Notes: generated from the sequence alone by a model not told the origin. A DNA stretch of 64,000 bases from Youngiibacter multivorans (GCF_017873395.1 NZ_JAGGKC010000005.1:62001-126000), one strand, 5' to 3'. Shown: positions 17,218-27,000, counted from the stretch's first letter. Translations and numbers: made by a program.

Positions 17218-18540
17218 TTAGAAGTTGAGCATCATGGCGTCGAATGCAGCCTTGATTTCCTTGTAAGCCGCTTCAGCGTTAGCAGGCTTTACAGCCGACC
17301 ATGAAAGAAGTGAGTTCTGCCATGTATCCCATACTGAACCCCACTCTGTGAAGAGAGGTCTTGCAGGTGCATCAGCGTAGGATGCCAGAACGTTCTCTAT
17401 TACAAGCTTGTCTGTTGCGGAGAGGTCTGAAGCCTTATATGTAGCTGCAGGTACGTTCTCCATTATCTTTCCGGTAGCCTTGAAGAAGTCAACTGCATAC
17501 TTGGGGTTGATGAGCTCTGCTATGAATGCTTCTGCAAGAGCCATCTGGTCTGCGTTTCCATCGTTCCTGGCATTGATTGCGAGTCCCCATCCGCCTTTCC
17601 AATGTGTAAGCGGCTTGCCGTTGAGTGTTACAGTTCCGATTGGAGCTATCTTGAGGTCAGCTCCCTCTGCAGCGAGCTTCGAAAGCTTGCTTGTATCCCA
17701 TGGACCTTCAATTCTTGCTATGGCCTTTCCGCCAGTTGTGAATTCAGTGTCCATGTGGCCCCATGCTGCATCCTTGTCCCACATTACTGAAGCTCCGCCT
17801 TCTGTGTAGGTCTTCCAGTAGTTGTAGATCTCAGTTATGACAGCCTGCTTGTCTGCTCCAAGGTCTTTCCATTCCTTGGTCATATCAGAGAAGAGCTTTC
17901 CTGAAGCATCCTTACCAAGGAGCTCGATGTCAACTGAGTTAAGTAGAGCAACTCCATACCATGCATTGAATGCAGGAATCAGTACTTCTCCAACCTTCGC
18001 GTCGGAGATCTCGATTGCCTTGGTATCAACACTTGCTGCTGCAGCATTCTTTGTGTTGATGAATGCTATGAGTGTCTCGATGTTCATCGGGAATGCCAGG
18101 TAGTCGGCACCTATCTTGAAGTTTCCGCCAAGTCCCTTGTCATAGTCTGCGAATCCGCCAACCTTGTCAGCTATGGCCTTTGCATCGATAGGTGCTAAAG
18201 CCTCGTTCTTTGAAAGTCCGTAGATCCTGTCTGCTGGGATTGCGAATACGTCAGCAACATCCTTGTTTGTGACGTCAGTCTTGTCAATCGCATCGAGATG
18301 TTCAAAGGATGGCTTCACAATAAGGTTTACTACCGCATCAGGATTGTCTGCCTTGAACCTTGCTATTGCGGCGTCATAGTAGGATTTCCATCCTTCCTCC
18401 GCCTGTACTGAAATCGTGCCCTTAAGTCCCTTGTCAGGGGTAGTAGGAGCGGCAGTTGGTGTAGTAGGTGTCTTCTCTCCGCAGGCTGCAACTGAAAGTG
18501 CGAGCATTGAAGCAACAACCAGACTTACAATTTTTTTCAT
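17218..18540 (-). CDS. malE: Maltose/maltodextrin-binding lipoprotein
   Basis: A 440-residue extracellular solute-binding protein (family 1) delivering maltodextrins to MalFG. The N-terminal signal ends in a lipobox (SVAAC), so it is lipid-anchored on the outer face of the membrane, followed by a Thr/Pro-rich linker. The core has the expected features: KPSFEHLDAIDKT region, PMNIETLIAFINT hinge, ARIEGPWDTSKL and GGWGLAINARN. Length is slightly above average. AGGAGG is 6 bases before the ATG. It heads the importer operon, with operator-like palindromes and a cre-like site upstream. Confidence 0.94.
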   Translation of the reverse strand: MKKIVSLVVASMLALSVAACGEKTPTTPTAAPTTPDKGLKGTISVQAEEGWKSYYDAAIARFKADNPDAVVNLIVKPSFEHLDAIDKTDVTNKDVADVFAIPADRIYGLSKNEALAPIDAKAIADKVGGFADYDKGLGGNFKIGADYLAFPMNIETLIAFINTKNAAAASVDTKAIEISDAKVGEVLIPAFNAWYGVALLNSVDIELLGKDASGKLFSDMTKEWKDLGADKQAVITEIYNYWKTYTEGGASVMWDKDAAWGHMDTEFTTGGKAIARIEGPWDTSKLSKLAAEGADLKIAPIGTVTLNGKPLTHWKGGWGLAINARNDGNADQMALAEAFIAELINPKYAVDFFKATGKIMENVPAATYKASDLSATDKLVIENVLASYADAPARPLFTEWGSVWDTWQNSLLSWSAVKPANAEAAYKEIKAAFDAMMLNF

Positions 18541-18629
18541 TTTCCATCCTCCTAGAATGATTCTGCCTTGAGGCAGTATTTTGATTTTGAAACTAGCGTT
18601 ATTAGAATACGTTTACCAGGTGTCCCTTA

Positions 18630-18642
18630 TGCAACGCGTGCA
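18630..18642. promoter_or_regulatory. Maltose operator-like site A
   Basis: TGCAACGCGTGCA, an imperfect palindrome centred on CG, resembles the GTGCAA...TTGCAC site before the GH31 gene and a second site 18 bases away. It is probably bound by the LacI-type regulator. Confidence 0.55.
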
Positions 18643-18660
18643 ATAATCTCGTAAGATTCA

Positions 18661-18674
18661 TGCACGCGTTTGCA
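18661..18674. promoter_or_regulatory. Maltose operator-like site B
   Basis: TGCACGCGTTTGCA, which reads TGCAAACGCGTGCA on the minus strand, is nearly the same as site A. Centre-to-centre distance is about 31 bases, three helical turns. Confidence 0.55.
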
Positions 18675-18686
18675 CAATTTCGATAA

Positions 18687-18700
18687 TGAAAACGCTTTAC
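18687..18700. promoter_or_regulatory. CcpA cre-like site
   Basis: TGAAAACGCTTTAC matches the consensus TGWAARCGYTWNCW in all but the last two positions, suggesting catabolite control of the maltodextrin importer. Confidence 0.5.
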
Positions 18701-18832
18701 TTCTAAAGTATACCGCATTGAAACCGTATAATCAAGATTTTTTGCATAAAATGAGCATTTTTACCAAAATAATCAATGCAAGCCCTTGCATTAACAAAAT
18801 GATAGATAACTACAGATTCTTCTGCAATAAAA

Positions 18833-21196
18833 TCAATTTTCAAGGTTCCAGATCTCGTTTGCATACTCCCTGATGGTCCTGTCAGACGAGAACTTTCCGG
18901 CTCCTGATATGTTCATAAGGCACTTCCCGGCGAAAGACAGCCTGTCCTTGAAGACCTTTCCCACCTCTTCCTGCGCTTCTCTGTATGAGGCGAAGTCGGC
19001 AAGTATAAAATAGTTGTCAGGCTTGTGCCAGCTTGCACCCTTTAGCAGCGAATCATGAAGCTCCCTGAAGGCTCCGGTTCCTCCATCATTGAAGGTTCCG
19101 TCAATAAGCGAATCAACTACCCTCTTCAGTCCAGGCACCTCAAGATATGGAACATGAGGATCATAGGTTTCCTTCATATCTTCTATTTCATCTACCTTGA
19201 GACCGAATATGAAGTTGTTCTCCTCCCCGGATTCTTCGACTATCTCTATGTTCGCACCGTCAAGTGTACCTATTGTGGGCGCACCGTTAAGCATGAACTT
19301 CATGTTGCCTGTTCCTGATGCTTCCTTTCCTGCCGTTGATATCTGCTCCGAGATATCTGCAGCCGGGAAAAGCTTTTCCGCATAGGATACCCTGTAGTTG
19401 GTCACGAAGACAACCTTAAGCTTACCTTTGGTTTCAGGATCGCTGTTGACAAGACTCGCTATCTCATTGATGTACTTGATTATGCCTTTGGCTCTCTTGT
19501 AGCCAGGCGCTGCCTTGGCACCGAATATGAAGGTCCTTGGAGTGATGTTTTCTGCATCCCCTTCCTTTATCCTGTAGTACAGGTCAAGTATATGGAAAGC
19601 ATTCAGAAGCTGCCTCTTGTATTCATGGAGCCTTTTGATCTGGATGTCGAATATCGAATCCGGGTCGATCTCTATTCCCTCGACTTTCCTTATATGCTCA
19701 GCAAGCTGAACCTTCTTTACCCTCTTGATTTCATTCAGTCTCTCAAGGACATTCGCATCATCTGTATAGCCTCTCAATCCCTTCAGTAGGTCAAGGTCAG
19801 TTATCCATCCGTCTGTACCAAGGAGCTCAGTGACAAGAGCTGACAGCTCCGGATTCGACATCTTAAGCCATCTCCTCTGGGTTATGCCGTTCGTCTTGTT
19901 GTTGAACCTTTCCGGGTATATGTCGTACCAATGCCTGAGCTCAGTTTCCTTGAGAAGCTCAGTGTGAAGCTCAGCAACTCCGTTTGTGGAATGGGTCCCG
20001 TAAATTGAAAGCCAGGCCATCTTTACACTTCCGCCAAGGAGTATCCTGTATCTATCCTGTGCCTTTCCTCTTATTCCTTTTGACCTCAGGTCTGACTGCA
20101 GCTGTCTGTCTATTTTACTTATTATTCCGTATATCCCCGGCAGGAGCTTCCTGTATAGCCTGACCGGCCACTGCTCCAGTGCTTCAGCGAGAATGGTATG
20201 GTTTGTGTAGGCAAGGGTCCTCCTTGTTATATCGAAGGCTTCGTCCCAATCCATTCCATGTACCTCAGTGAGCAGCCTCATGAGCTCAGGTACGGCTACA
20301 GCAGGATGTGTATCATTCAGCTGTATGGCATGGTAATCAGGAAAGCTTTCAAGGCTGAACCCATTTTCCAAATGCTTTGCCAGAATGTCCTGCAAGGACG
20401 CTGAAACGAAGAAGTACTGCTGCCTGAGTCTCAAAAGCTTCCCCTTGTCGGTGCAGTCGTTGGGATAAAGTACTTTGGTTATTGTCTCGGCATTATTCTT
20501 TTCCCTGACAGATCCTTCGTAGTCCTCGTCGTTGAACTCTTTGAAGCCAAATGGCTTCAGGGCCTCAGCCTTCCACAGCCTTAATGTGTTGACTGTCTTT
20601 CCGCCATAGCCGATAACCGGAGTGTCGTATGGCACAGCAAGCACCGGGCCGTCGAAGAAGGATACCTCCACCGCTTCATCAAGACGCCTTACAGACCATG
20701 GGTCCCCGTACTCCAGCCAGTTATCGCCTTCCTCAACCTGTGCACCGTCTTTTATCGACTGCTTGAAGATACCATATTCATACCTGATGCCATAACCGTT
20801 GAGAGGGTATCCTAGGCTTGCACCAGAGTCAAGGAAACAGGCTGCAAGCCTTCCCAGTCCTCCGTTTCCAAGCCCTGCGTCCTCTTCGGCTTCCTCTATG
20901 TCATTGATGTCAAGTCCCATCCCGCCAAGCACTTCCCTGGCCTCATCATTTATCCCGAGGTTCATCAGGTTGTTTCCGAGAGCCCTGCCCATCAGGAACT
21001 CCGCTGAAAAGTAGCAGGCTTTCTTCTTTCCCTCCTGCTTTTCCCTGGTGGCTGTCCACAGGGGGACCACCTCTTCCATGATGGCCTTTGAAAAGGCAAT
21101 GTGGCTTTCCCTGGCATTAAGTTCCTTAAGTGTCCTTCCGAAGGACACTGCAGCATGGGCATTCATTCTCTCTTGAAGTCTTTTTTTGTCAAACAT
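18833..21196 (-). CDS. glgP: Glycogen/maltodextrin phosphorylase
   Basis: A 787-residue GT35 phosphorylase that releases glucose 1-phosphate from alpha-1,4-glucans with phosphate. The pyridoxal-phosphate lysine lies in EASGTGNMKFMLNGA near residue 632, and the substrate and dimer motifs (NGGLGRLAACFLDS near 110, RLHEYKRQLLN near 530) are intact. The short N-terminus without regulatory extension fits bacterial maltodextrin phosphorylases. It begins 2 bases after the malQ stop with GGGAG as ribosome site. Working with MalQ, it converts imported dextrins to glucose 1-phosphate and glucose. Confidence 0.96.
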   Translation of the reverse strand: MFDKKRLQERMNAHAAVSFGRTLKELNARESHIAFSKAIMEEVVPLWTATREKQEGKKKACYFSAEFLMGRALGNNLMNLGINDEAREVLGGMGLDINDIEEAEEDAGLGNGGLGRLAACFLDSGASLGYPLNGYGIRYEYGIFKQSIKDGAQVEEGDNWLEYGDPWSVRRLDEAVEVSFFDGPVLAVPYDTPVIGYGGKTVNTLRLWKAEALKPFGFKEFNDEDYEGSVREKNNAETITKVLYPNDCTDKGKLLRLRQQYFFVSASLQDILAKHLENGFSLESFPDYHAIQLNDTHPAVAVPELMRLLTEVHGMDWDEAFDITRRTLAYTNHTILAEALEQWPVRLYRKLLPGIYGIISKIDRQLQSDLRSKGIRGKAQDRYRILLGGSVKMAWLSIYGTHSTNGVAELHTELLKETELRHWYDIYPERFNNKTNGITQRRWLKMSNPELSALVTELLGTDGWITDLDLLKGLRGYTDDANVLERLNEIKRVKKVQLAEHIRKVEGIEIDPDSIFDIQIKRLHEYKRQLLNAFHILDLYYRIKEGDAENITPRTFIFGAKAAPGYKRAKGIIKYINEIASLVNSDPETKGKLKVVFVTNYRVSYAEKLFPAADISEQISTAGKEASGTGNMKFMLNGAPTIGTLDGANIEIVEESGEENNFIFGLKVDEIEDMKETYDPHVPYLEVPGLKRVVDSLIDGTFNDGGTGAFRELHDSLLKGASWHKPDNYFILADFASYREAQEEVGKVFKDRLSFAGKCLMNISGAGKFSSDRTIREYANEIWNLEN

Positions 21197-21198
21197 CT

Positions 21199-22677
21199 CT
21201 ATCTCCCGTATCTTTTAGTCAGCTCCCTGATCTTCTTTGAAAGGCAGCTGTTCATTTCATCCTTGTTTACTCTCCAGGTCCAGTTTCCTCCGATCGTTGA
21301 AGGCTTGTTCATCCTGGCTTCTCGTCCCAGGCAAAGGAAATCCTGCATAGGTGCTATGGCAAGGTTTGCCACGCTTGACCAGGCTCCCCGTATGAATCCC
21401 CATACCAGGCCTTCATCATAGTTCAGCTTCAGGTACCTTACTGCCTGGCTGAAATCGTCCCTGTTTACCGTAGCCATCCACTCGGCAGTAGTTTCATTGT
21501 CGTGGGTTCCCGTATATACGACACAGTTCTTGTCATAGGTATGAGGCAGGTAGTCGTTGGACTCACGTGAATCAAATGCGAACTGCAGAACCTTCATGCC
21601 AGGGAATCCCGTATCCCTAATGAGTTGGAATACTTCCTCCGTAAGGAATCCAAGGTCCTCCGCGATGATGTCCATGTCTCCGAGCTCTTCCTTTATCTTA
21701 CTGAAAAGCTTCATCCCCGGTCCCTTGGTCCACTCGCCCTTAACAGCGTCAAGGCTTCCGTACTTGATTTCCCAGTATGCTTCAAAGCCCCTGAAATGGT
21801 CTATCCTCACTGAATCATACAGGTCAAGGCTTGCCTTAATCCTGTCTATCCAGAAGCTGTAGCCGTCCTTCTCCATTGCATCCCAGTCATAGATCGGATT
21901 TCCCCACAGCTGTCCCGTCGCTGAAAAGGCATCCGGAGGACAACCGGCAACAGTCTTGGGATTAAGTTTCTTGTCCAGGTTGAAGAATCTTGGATTCGCC
22001 CACAGGTCAGAGCTGTCTTCAGCAACGTAAATTGGTATATCGCCGATTATCCTTACTCCATGGTTGTTGGCATAAGCCTTCAGTGCCTTCCACTGTCTGA
22101 AGAAGAAATACTGAAGGAATACATGGAAGTGAACCTCCTCAGAATTTGCCTTCTCGAATTCCAGTACCTTTTTCGATGTAAAATTCCGGAGCTCCTCATC
22201 CCAGCCAAACCATGACTTCCCGCCGTTCACTGTCTTTATGGACATGAAGAGAGCGTAGTCACGAAGCCATTCACCCTGCTCAGCAAGGAAGCTTTCCAGC
22301 TCGGGCTTCAGCGCGTTAGCCGAATTGACGTATGCCTTCCTCAGCAGAGCGTTCTTTCCCTCATGGAGCTTTCCGTAATCCACAGAATGGGGATCGCTTC
22401 CAAGGTCTTCCTTATCGATGTCCTTTTCTGTCAGATACCCTTTTGTCAGGAATTCATCAAGGTCGATGAAGTAGGGATTGCCGGCAAATGCTGAAAAGTT
22501 CTGGTATGGCGAGTCTCCGTAGCCGGTGACTCCCAGAGGAAGTATCTGCCAGTTTCCCTGGCCGCTTTCCACAAGAAAATCTACGAACCTGTAGGCTTCC
22601 CTTCCAAAATCCCCTATCCCGTATCTGCCGGGCAGGCTGGATATGTGCATCAGTATCCCGCTTGATCTCTTTTGCAT
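21199..22677 (-). CDS. malQ: 4-alpha-glucanotransferase (amylomaltase)
   Basis: A 492-residue GH77 enzyme that disproportionates maltodextrins by moving glucan segments, supplying longer chains to the phosphorylase. It starts with RSSGILMHISSLPGRYGIGDFG, carries DSVRIDHFRGFE with the nucleophile Asp, IAEDLG with the acid/base Glu and YTGTHDNETT with the third Asp. Length is usual for bacterial MalQ. AAAGGAAG is about 7 bases upstream of the ATG. It sits between the GH31 gene (15-base gap) and glgP, in one operon. Confidence 0.96.
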   Translation of the reverse strand: MQKRSSGILMHISSLPGRYGIGDFGREAYRFVDFLVESGQGNWQILPLGVTGYGDSPYQNFSAFAGNPYFIDLDEFLTKGYLTEKDIDKEDLGSDPHSVDYGKLHEGKNALLRKAYVNSANALKPELESFLAEQGEWLRDYALFMSIKTVNGGKSWFGWDEELRNFTSKKVLEFEKANSEEVHFHVFLQYFFFRQWKALKAYANNHGVRIIGDIPIYVAEDSSDLWANPRFFNLDKKLNPKTVAGCPPDAFSATGQLWGNPIYDWDAMEKDGYSFWIDRIKASLDLYDSVRIDHFRGFEAYWEIKYGSLDAVKGEWTKGPGMKLFSKIKEELGDMDIIAEDLGFLTEEVFQLIRDTGFPGMKVLQFAFDSRESNDYLPHTYDKNCVVYTGTHDNETTAEWMATVNRDDFSQAVRYLKLNYDEGLVWGFIRGAWSSVANLAIAPMQDFLCLGREARMNKPSTIGGNWTWRVNKDEMNSCLSKKIRELTKRYGR

Positions 22678-22692
22678 GGTACACTTCCTTTC

Positions 22693-24837
22693 CTATATTG
22701 TTATTGTCTTTCTTATCCTATCTCCGTCAGTTCCAAGTATGTCCACAACTATTTTCTCTATCTTCGGATTGTCGCTTATTGCTTCTGCTGAAAAATCCAG
22801 GCCATCCCGCCTGACCTTTATCGTTGTACTCCACGATTCTCCTGTCTCGTATCCGTAGCTCTCTCCGTCGTCGTCATACAGCACATATTCAGCTTCCTTA
22901 TCAACGTAAGCGATTGCATGAAGCGTACCTATGTCAAGGCTCCTGACGTTCATTGAAGGTGAGCTGTATGGAAGTATGGAATCCTTCCTGAGGTAGAACT
23001 TAAGGCAGTCAAATCCGTATTCAAGCCGCCTGAGACCTGAAGCTGTCCTCTCGAGACTAACCTCTCCATCCCTGAAGGTTACCTCCGCCATGTCCTCAGG
23101 CAAATAGACTGTCCGTCCACTGGCATTTGGCTTTGTGACAGGTGTAAGCATCAGCTCCTTTCCAAGCAGAAGCTGGTCTTCTGTGTCTTTTGACGCATCA
23201 TCCCTGAACATAAAGGACAGAGGCCTGAACATCATGGTTCCATTCATCACAGACTTCATCATCTCTGAATAGAGGTATGGGATAAGGGCATATCTCGCCT
23301 TTATTATTTCACGGTTCCAGCCCGTGACCTCATCACCGAATATATATGGCTCCTGGAAATCATTGCCTATAGCTGAATGGTTTCGATAAAGCGGAGTGAA
23401 CGCCGAGAACTGAAGCCATCTTGTCAGAAGCTCCCAGTTGGTGCTGTTTCCGAAGCCGCCGGTGTCAGCTCCAACGTAGTAGAAGCCCGCCATGTTTATG
23501 CTTGGCATCATCCTTATGTTAAGCTCCAGATGGCTCCACCATGAGGAATTGTCTCCTGTCCATATCCCTGAGTGCCTGTGCATTCCAGTGGATGATGCCC
23601 TGGAGATCAGCACATGCCTCTTACCAAGGATACTCCTCAGACCTTCTCCTGCAGCCACCGTCATGTTCTGGCCATATAGATTGTGTACCTTCTCGTTCAC
23701 GACAACCTTTCCGTCAACCTCATGGTAGAAGGTCCTGTAGTACCTCTCCCTGTTTCCCATATCCTTGAAAAGGTCCTTGAGCTCGAAATATTTCAACACA
23801 CCCAGGTTAGCGCCCTTTGAAGCTATTGCCGCATCCACGGCCTTCTCAAGTTCCTCCTCGTCATAGAATATAGCAGGCTCGTTCATGTCGTTCCAGTAGC
23901 CTTCGATCCCGAGGTCTGTAAGGACCTTATACTTCTCTCCCCACCATTTTCTGGTTTCTGGTCTCAAAAAGTCCGGAAGGTGGACCTTGCCGGGCCATAC
24001 TGCAGCCACATAGGGCTTTCCTGCTTCGGTCTTCACGAAGTGGTCATTTAGTATCCCTTCCTCGTAGATATCGTAGCCCTTCTCGATCTTGACACCGGCA
24101 TCTATTATCGGAATGATGTAAACACCGTCCTCCTTGAATTCCCTGACCAGCTCCTCCATATCCGGAAACCTTTCGTCAGACACCGAGAAGTCCTTGAAAT
24201 CCTCCATGTAGTCGAGGTCAAGGTAGATTCCCTCAAGCGGTATGCCAAGGTCGTCAAAGCTCTTCTTAACACGCCTAACATCCTTTGAGGTCTCATAGCC
24301 CCACCTGCTCTGGAAATATCCAAGTCCCCACTTGGGAGGCACGTAGCTCCTTCCTATGATGGAGTGGAAGCGCTGTACAACCTCATCCTCATTCTTGCCA
24401 TCGATCTCATAGACTGCAAAATCCTCTCCCGCAACATCAATTATCAGTTTGTCCTTGTCCGAGCATCCTATGTCGTAGCCTATGAGACCCGGAAAGTCGA
24501 TGAAGAATCCCTTTGCGCCATTGCCTGAAATCATCAGGAAATTATGTGCTGCATAAAGCCTTTTCTTCTCCTCAGAATGCACCGGTTCATCAGTGCAATA
24601 GCTCTCGTATTTCCTGCCTCTCTTGTTTATGCCGCCAAGGTTTGCGCCAAGGCCATATACAATGTCCTTTTTCTTAAGCTCCATGGTTATCCTTGAAGCA
24701 TCCGGTCCAAGCAGTTCAACATGACCGAAACCATCCGCCTCTATCTCATTTCCCAGTCGGCAAACAACTGCACCAGTGTCCATTGGCTCGCCGTAGACAA
24801 GCACCCTTATTCCTTCTGCGATATCAAATGCTTTCAA
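22693..24837 (-). CDS. Alpha-glucosidase (GH31)
   Basis: A 714-residue cytosolic GH31 enzyme that removes glucose from the non-reducing end of maltodextrins or isomalto-oligosaccharides. Catalytic motifs are WNDMNEP with nucleophile Asp317 and WTGDNSS with acid/base Asp429; the GADTGGF motif follows. N-terminal beta-sandwich (about 1-210), catalytic barrel and a C-terminal beta domain are in normal order. I take the start as TTG at 24837, 9 bases after AGGAG; the 16 codons upstream would run through the operator site. It is the first gene of the GH31-malQ-glgP operon. Confidence 0.93.
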   Translation of the reverse strand: MKAFDIAEGIRVLVYGEPMDTGAVVCRLGNEIEADGFGHVELLGPDASRITMELKKKDIVYGLGANLGGINKRGRKYESYCTDEPVHSEEKKRLYAAHNFLMISGNGAKGFFIDFPGLIGYDIGCSDKDKLIIDVAGEDFAVYEIDGKNEDEVVQRFHSIIGRSYVPPKWGLGYFQSRWGYETSKDVRRVKKSFDDLGIPLEGIYLDLDYMEDFKDFSVSDERFPDMEELVREFKEDGVYIIPIIDAGVKIEKGYDIYEEGILNDHFVKTEAGKPYVAAVWPGKVHLPDFLRPETRKWWGEKYKVLTDLGIEGYWNDMNEPAIFYDEEELEKAVDAAIASKGANLGVLKYFELKDLFKDMGNRERYYRTFYHEVDGKVVVNEKVHNLYGQNMTVAAGEGLRSILGKRHVLISRASSTGMHRHSGIWTGDNSSWWSHLELNIRMMPSINMAGFYYVGADTGGFGNSTNWELLTRWLQFSAFTPLYRNHSAIGNDFQEPYIFGDEVTGWNREIIKARYALIPYLYSEMMKSVMNGTMMFRPLSFMFRDDASKDTEDQLLLGKELMLTPVTKPNASGRTVYLPEDMAEVTFRDGEVSLERTASGLRRLEYGFDCLKFYLRKDSILPYSSPSMNVRSLDIGTLHAIAYVDKEAEYVLYDDDGESYGYETGESWSTTIKVRRDGLDFSAEAISDNPKIEKIVVDILGTDGDRIRKTITI

Positions 24838-24857
24838 TATATCACGCTCCTGAAGTT

Positions 24858-24873
24858 GTGCAAGCGATTGCAC
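24858..24873. promoter_or_regulatory. LacI-type operator before the GH31 gene
   Basis: GTGCAAGCGATTGCAC has perfect 6-bp inverted arms around GCGA. It lies just downstream of the -10 box, where a repressor would block transcription. Confidence 0.7.
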
Positions 24874-24883
24874 TGATAATTCC

Positions 24884-24911
24884 AATATAGCATAAAAAAG
24901 TTTTTTGTAAA
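24884..24911 (-). promoter_or_regulatory. Promoter of the GH31-malQ-glgP operon
   Basis: On the minus strand TTTACA (24911-24906) and TATATT (24889-24884) are separated by 16 bases. The operator follows about 10 bases downstream. Confidence 0.75.
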
Positions 24912-25061
24912 GGTTTTTTCTTTAAGTCATATCCAGCGACGGTCAATTCGAGGCTTAAAGCCTGATGATTGAAATGATATCAGTATATGGATATGTCATC
25001 ATTAGTACCTTATTGCAGAATATCTCACAAAGTTTGAAGAATATCCTTGTCTGCCAATGGA

Positions 25062-25098
25062 AAAGCCGTCCGGGGAGCTTGTCCCGAACGGCTTTTTT
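25062..25098. terminator. Terminator after the potABCD operon
   Basis: GCCGTCCGGGGAGCTTGTCCCGAACGGC stem-loop flanked by AAAA and TTTTTT lies 23 bases past the potD stop. The 160 bases between it and the GH31 promoter show nothing else I can identify. Confidence 0.85.
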
Positions 25099-25120
25099 CA
25101 TGTTAAGCATAATTCTGTTT

Positions 25121-26155
25121 TTACTCTGCTGACGTTATTTCAGTCCATATCCTGTCATACACTGATATTATGTCCATGGGGTCCTTGAAGACCTCGCAGT
25201 TTTCAATCATCTCATCTGTCGGGTATGCAACCAGGCTTTCCCTGATTTCCACCGGAAGCATCTCAACTGCCTTGGTAACCGGTGTTGAATACCCGATGTA
25301 CTCAGCATTCTTTGCGGATATGTCAGGCCTCAGCATAAAGTCAATGAACTTCTCTGCGCCAGCCTTGTTCTTTGCACTCTTCGGGACAACCATGGAATCG
25401 AACCATAGGTTTGAACCTTCCTCAGGAATGACATACATGAGGTCCTCATTTGAATCCATCATGACCATGGCATCGCCTGACCATACTACCGCAAGCGCTG
25501 CCTCACCGGCGATTACCACATCCTTGATCTCGTCTCCTAGGTATGCATATACCAGCGGCTTTTGCCTTATTAGCTCTTCCTTCGCTTCCTCAAGCTCAGC
25601 TTCACTTCTCGTGTTAAGTGAATATCCAAGCTTCTTCAGGGCTACCGCCAGAGTATCCCTCTGGCTGTTAAGCATTACGATCTGTCCCTTGTACTTCTCT
25701 TCCCAGAGTATGTCCCAGCTCTTGACCTCATCATCTACGAGTGTTGTATTGTAGATTATACCTACCGTACCCCACATGTACGGAGCCGAGTAATCCCCTG
25801 ACTTGTCGTAGTCGAGGCCCAGGAAGGCCGGGTCGACTTCCTTGAGGTTAGTGAGCTTCGTCTTGTCAATCTTCTGGAGCAGGTCCTCCCTGATCATCCT
25901 TTCAATCATGTAGTCCGACGGAAAAACAACATCGTAGCTGGAGCCACCCTGCTTAAGCTTGACGTAAAGGTCCTCATTTGTTGCGAACGTGTCATAGTTC
26001 ACTTCTATACCGGTTTCCTTCTCGAACTCCTCAAGCACTGTCTCGTCTATGTAATCACCCCAGTTGTACACATTGATGGATTCTGTCTTCTCCCCGCATG
26101 CAGATACTGCCATGAGCATCACTGCAAGGATTGCAGATACTATTATTTTCTTCAT
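25121..26155 (-). CDS. potD: Spermidine/putrescine-binding lipoprotein
   Basis: A 344-residue polyamine-binding protein of the PotD/PotF type. The signal peptide ends in lipobox SVSAC, so it is membrane-tethered outside the cell. The mature part starts INVYNWGDYID, the hallmark of PotD, and holds SSYDVVFPSDYMIERM and the AAVVWSGDAMVM region lining the ligand pocket. Length is typical. It is the last gene of the XRE-potABCD operon, 53 bases after potC. Confidence 0.95.
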   Translation of the reverse strand: MKKIIVSAILAVMLMAVSACGEKTESINVYNWGDYIDETVLEEFEKETGIEVNYDTFATNEDLYVKLKQGGSSYDVVFPSDYMIERMIREDLLQKIDKTKLTNLKEVDPAFLGLDYDKSGDYSAPYMWGTVGIIYNTTLVDDEVKSWDILWEEKYKGQIVMLNSQRDTLAVALKKLGYSLNTRSEAELEEAKEELIRQKPLVYAYLGDEIKDVVIAGEAALAVVWSGDAMVMMDSNEDLMYVIPEEGSNLWFDSMVVPKSAKNKAGAEKFIDFMLRPDISAKNAEYIGYSTPVTKAVEMLPVEIRESLVAYPTDEMIENCEVFKDPMDIISVYDRIWTEITSAE

Positions 26156-26208
26156 TTCTTTTGCGAAACCTCCCTTAGCGTTAAGGCCTGCTTCGCTTCC
26201 TCCTTCCT

Positions 26209-27000
26209 TTATTCAGATTGAACGATACCTTTCTGTTCCTTGTCAGCCCTCCTGTTGATGTAGAGCAAAAGGACCAGAAGAAATACGAACATAAGTGTTG
26301 AAAGTGCGTTGATAACCGGATTTATACCTCTTCTTGCCATCGAGTAGATGAGAATGCTGAGGTTGGAGACTCCATGGCCTGTGTTGAAGAAGCTAATCAC
26401 GAAGTCGTCTATGGACAGAGTGAACGCGATAAGCGCACCTGTAACAATTCCAGGCATTATCTCCGGAACCACTACCTTTCGTATGGCATAGAGCGGCGTG
26501 GCCCCAAGGTCCATGGCAGCCTCGGCAAGGTTCGTGTTCATCTGCTTCAGCTTTGGAAGCACTGACAGCACTACATATGGTGTGCAGAACACAACATGTG
26601 AAAGCAGAAGCGTAATCATTCCAAAATCAAGGCTGAGTGCCCTGTATAGCGTCATCAGCGAAACCGCAGTCACAATATCCGGATTGAGTACCGGAAGATA
26701 GTTCAAATTTACCACGACTGTCTTCCTGAAGCCCTTCATCCAGTGAATCCCAATGGCTGCCGCTGTTCCTATAACGGTCGATATCATCGCAGAACCCAGG
26801 GCTATAAGCAGTGTATTGTACAAAGCCTCAAGGACTTCCTTGTCACTGAAGAGCTCGGCGTACCATTTTAGGGTAAATCCTGTCCATACTCCCCTTGACT
26901 TGGATTCGTTGAACGAGAAGGCAACGAGCACAAGTATAGGTGCATAGAGGAAGAAGAAGATAAGGAACGTGTAGGTCCTCTTTATACCTTTGCCTACCAT
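26209..27000 (-). CDS. potC: Spermidine/putrescine ABC permease PotC
   Basis: A 263-residue permease with six predicted helices and an EAA loop (LAEAAMDLGATPLYAIRKVVVPEI) near residues 150-172. Motifs DDFVISFF after the loop and the N-terminal topology are those of PotC. Together with PotB it forms the polyamine channel. Its start overlaps the potB end by 7 bases. Confidence 0.94.
   Translation of the reverse strand: MVGKGIKRTYTFLIFFFLYAPILVLVAFSFNESKSRGVWTGFTLKWYAELFSDKEVLEALYNTLLIALGSAMISTVIGTAAAIGIHWMKGFRKTVVVNLNYLPVLNPDIVTAVSLMTLYRALSLDFGMITLLLSHVVFCTPYVVLSVLPKLKQMNTNLAEAAMDLGATPLYAIRKVVVPEIMPGIVTGALIAFTLSIDDFVISFFNTGHGVSNLSILIYSMARRGINPVINALSTLMFVFLLVLLLYINRRADKEQKGIVQSE

Larger units (their letters stand above)
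18541..18832 (-). promoter_or_regulatory. Control region of the maltodextrin importer operon
   Basis: A 292-base gap without a gene. It contains two operator-like palindromes (18630-18642 and 18661-18674) and a cre-like site (18687-18700). A possible minus-strand promoter is TTGCAT (18634-18629) with TATTCT (18609-18604), but the 19-base spacer is long. The half next to the phosphorylase gene is AT-rich and shows no clear terminator. Confidence 0.55.

Noticed and set aside
18541..18832. Region before malE considered as a riboswitch
   Set aside because: No conserved aptamer-like structure is visible; operator palindromes and a cre-like site explain the region.
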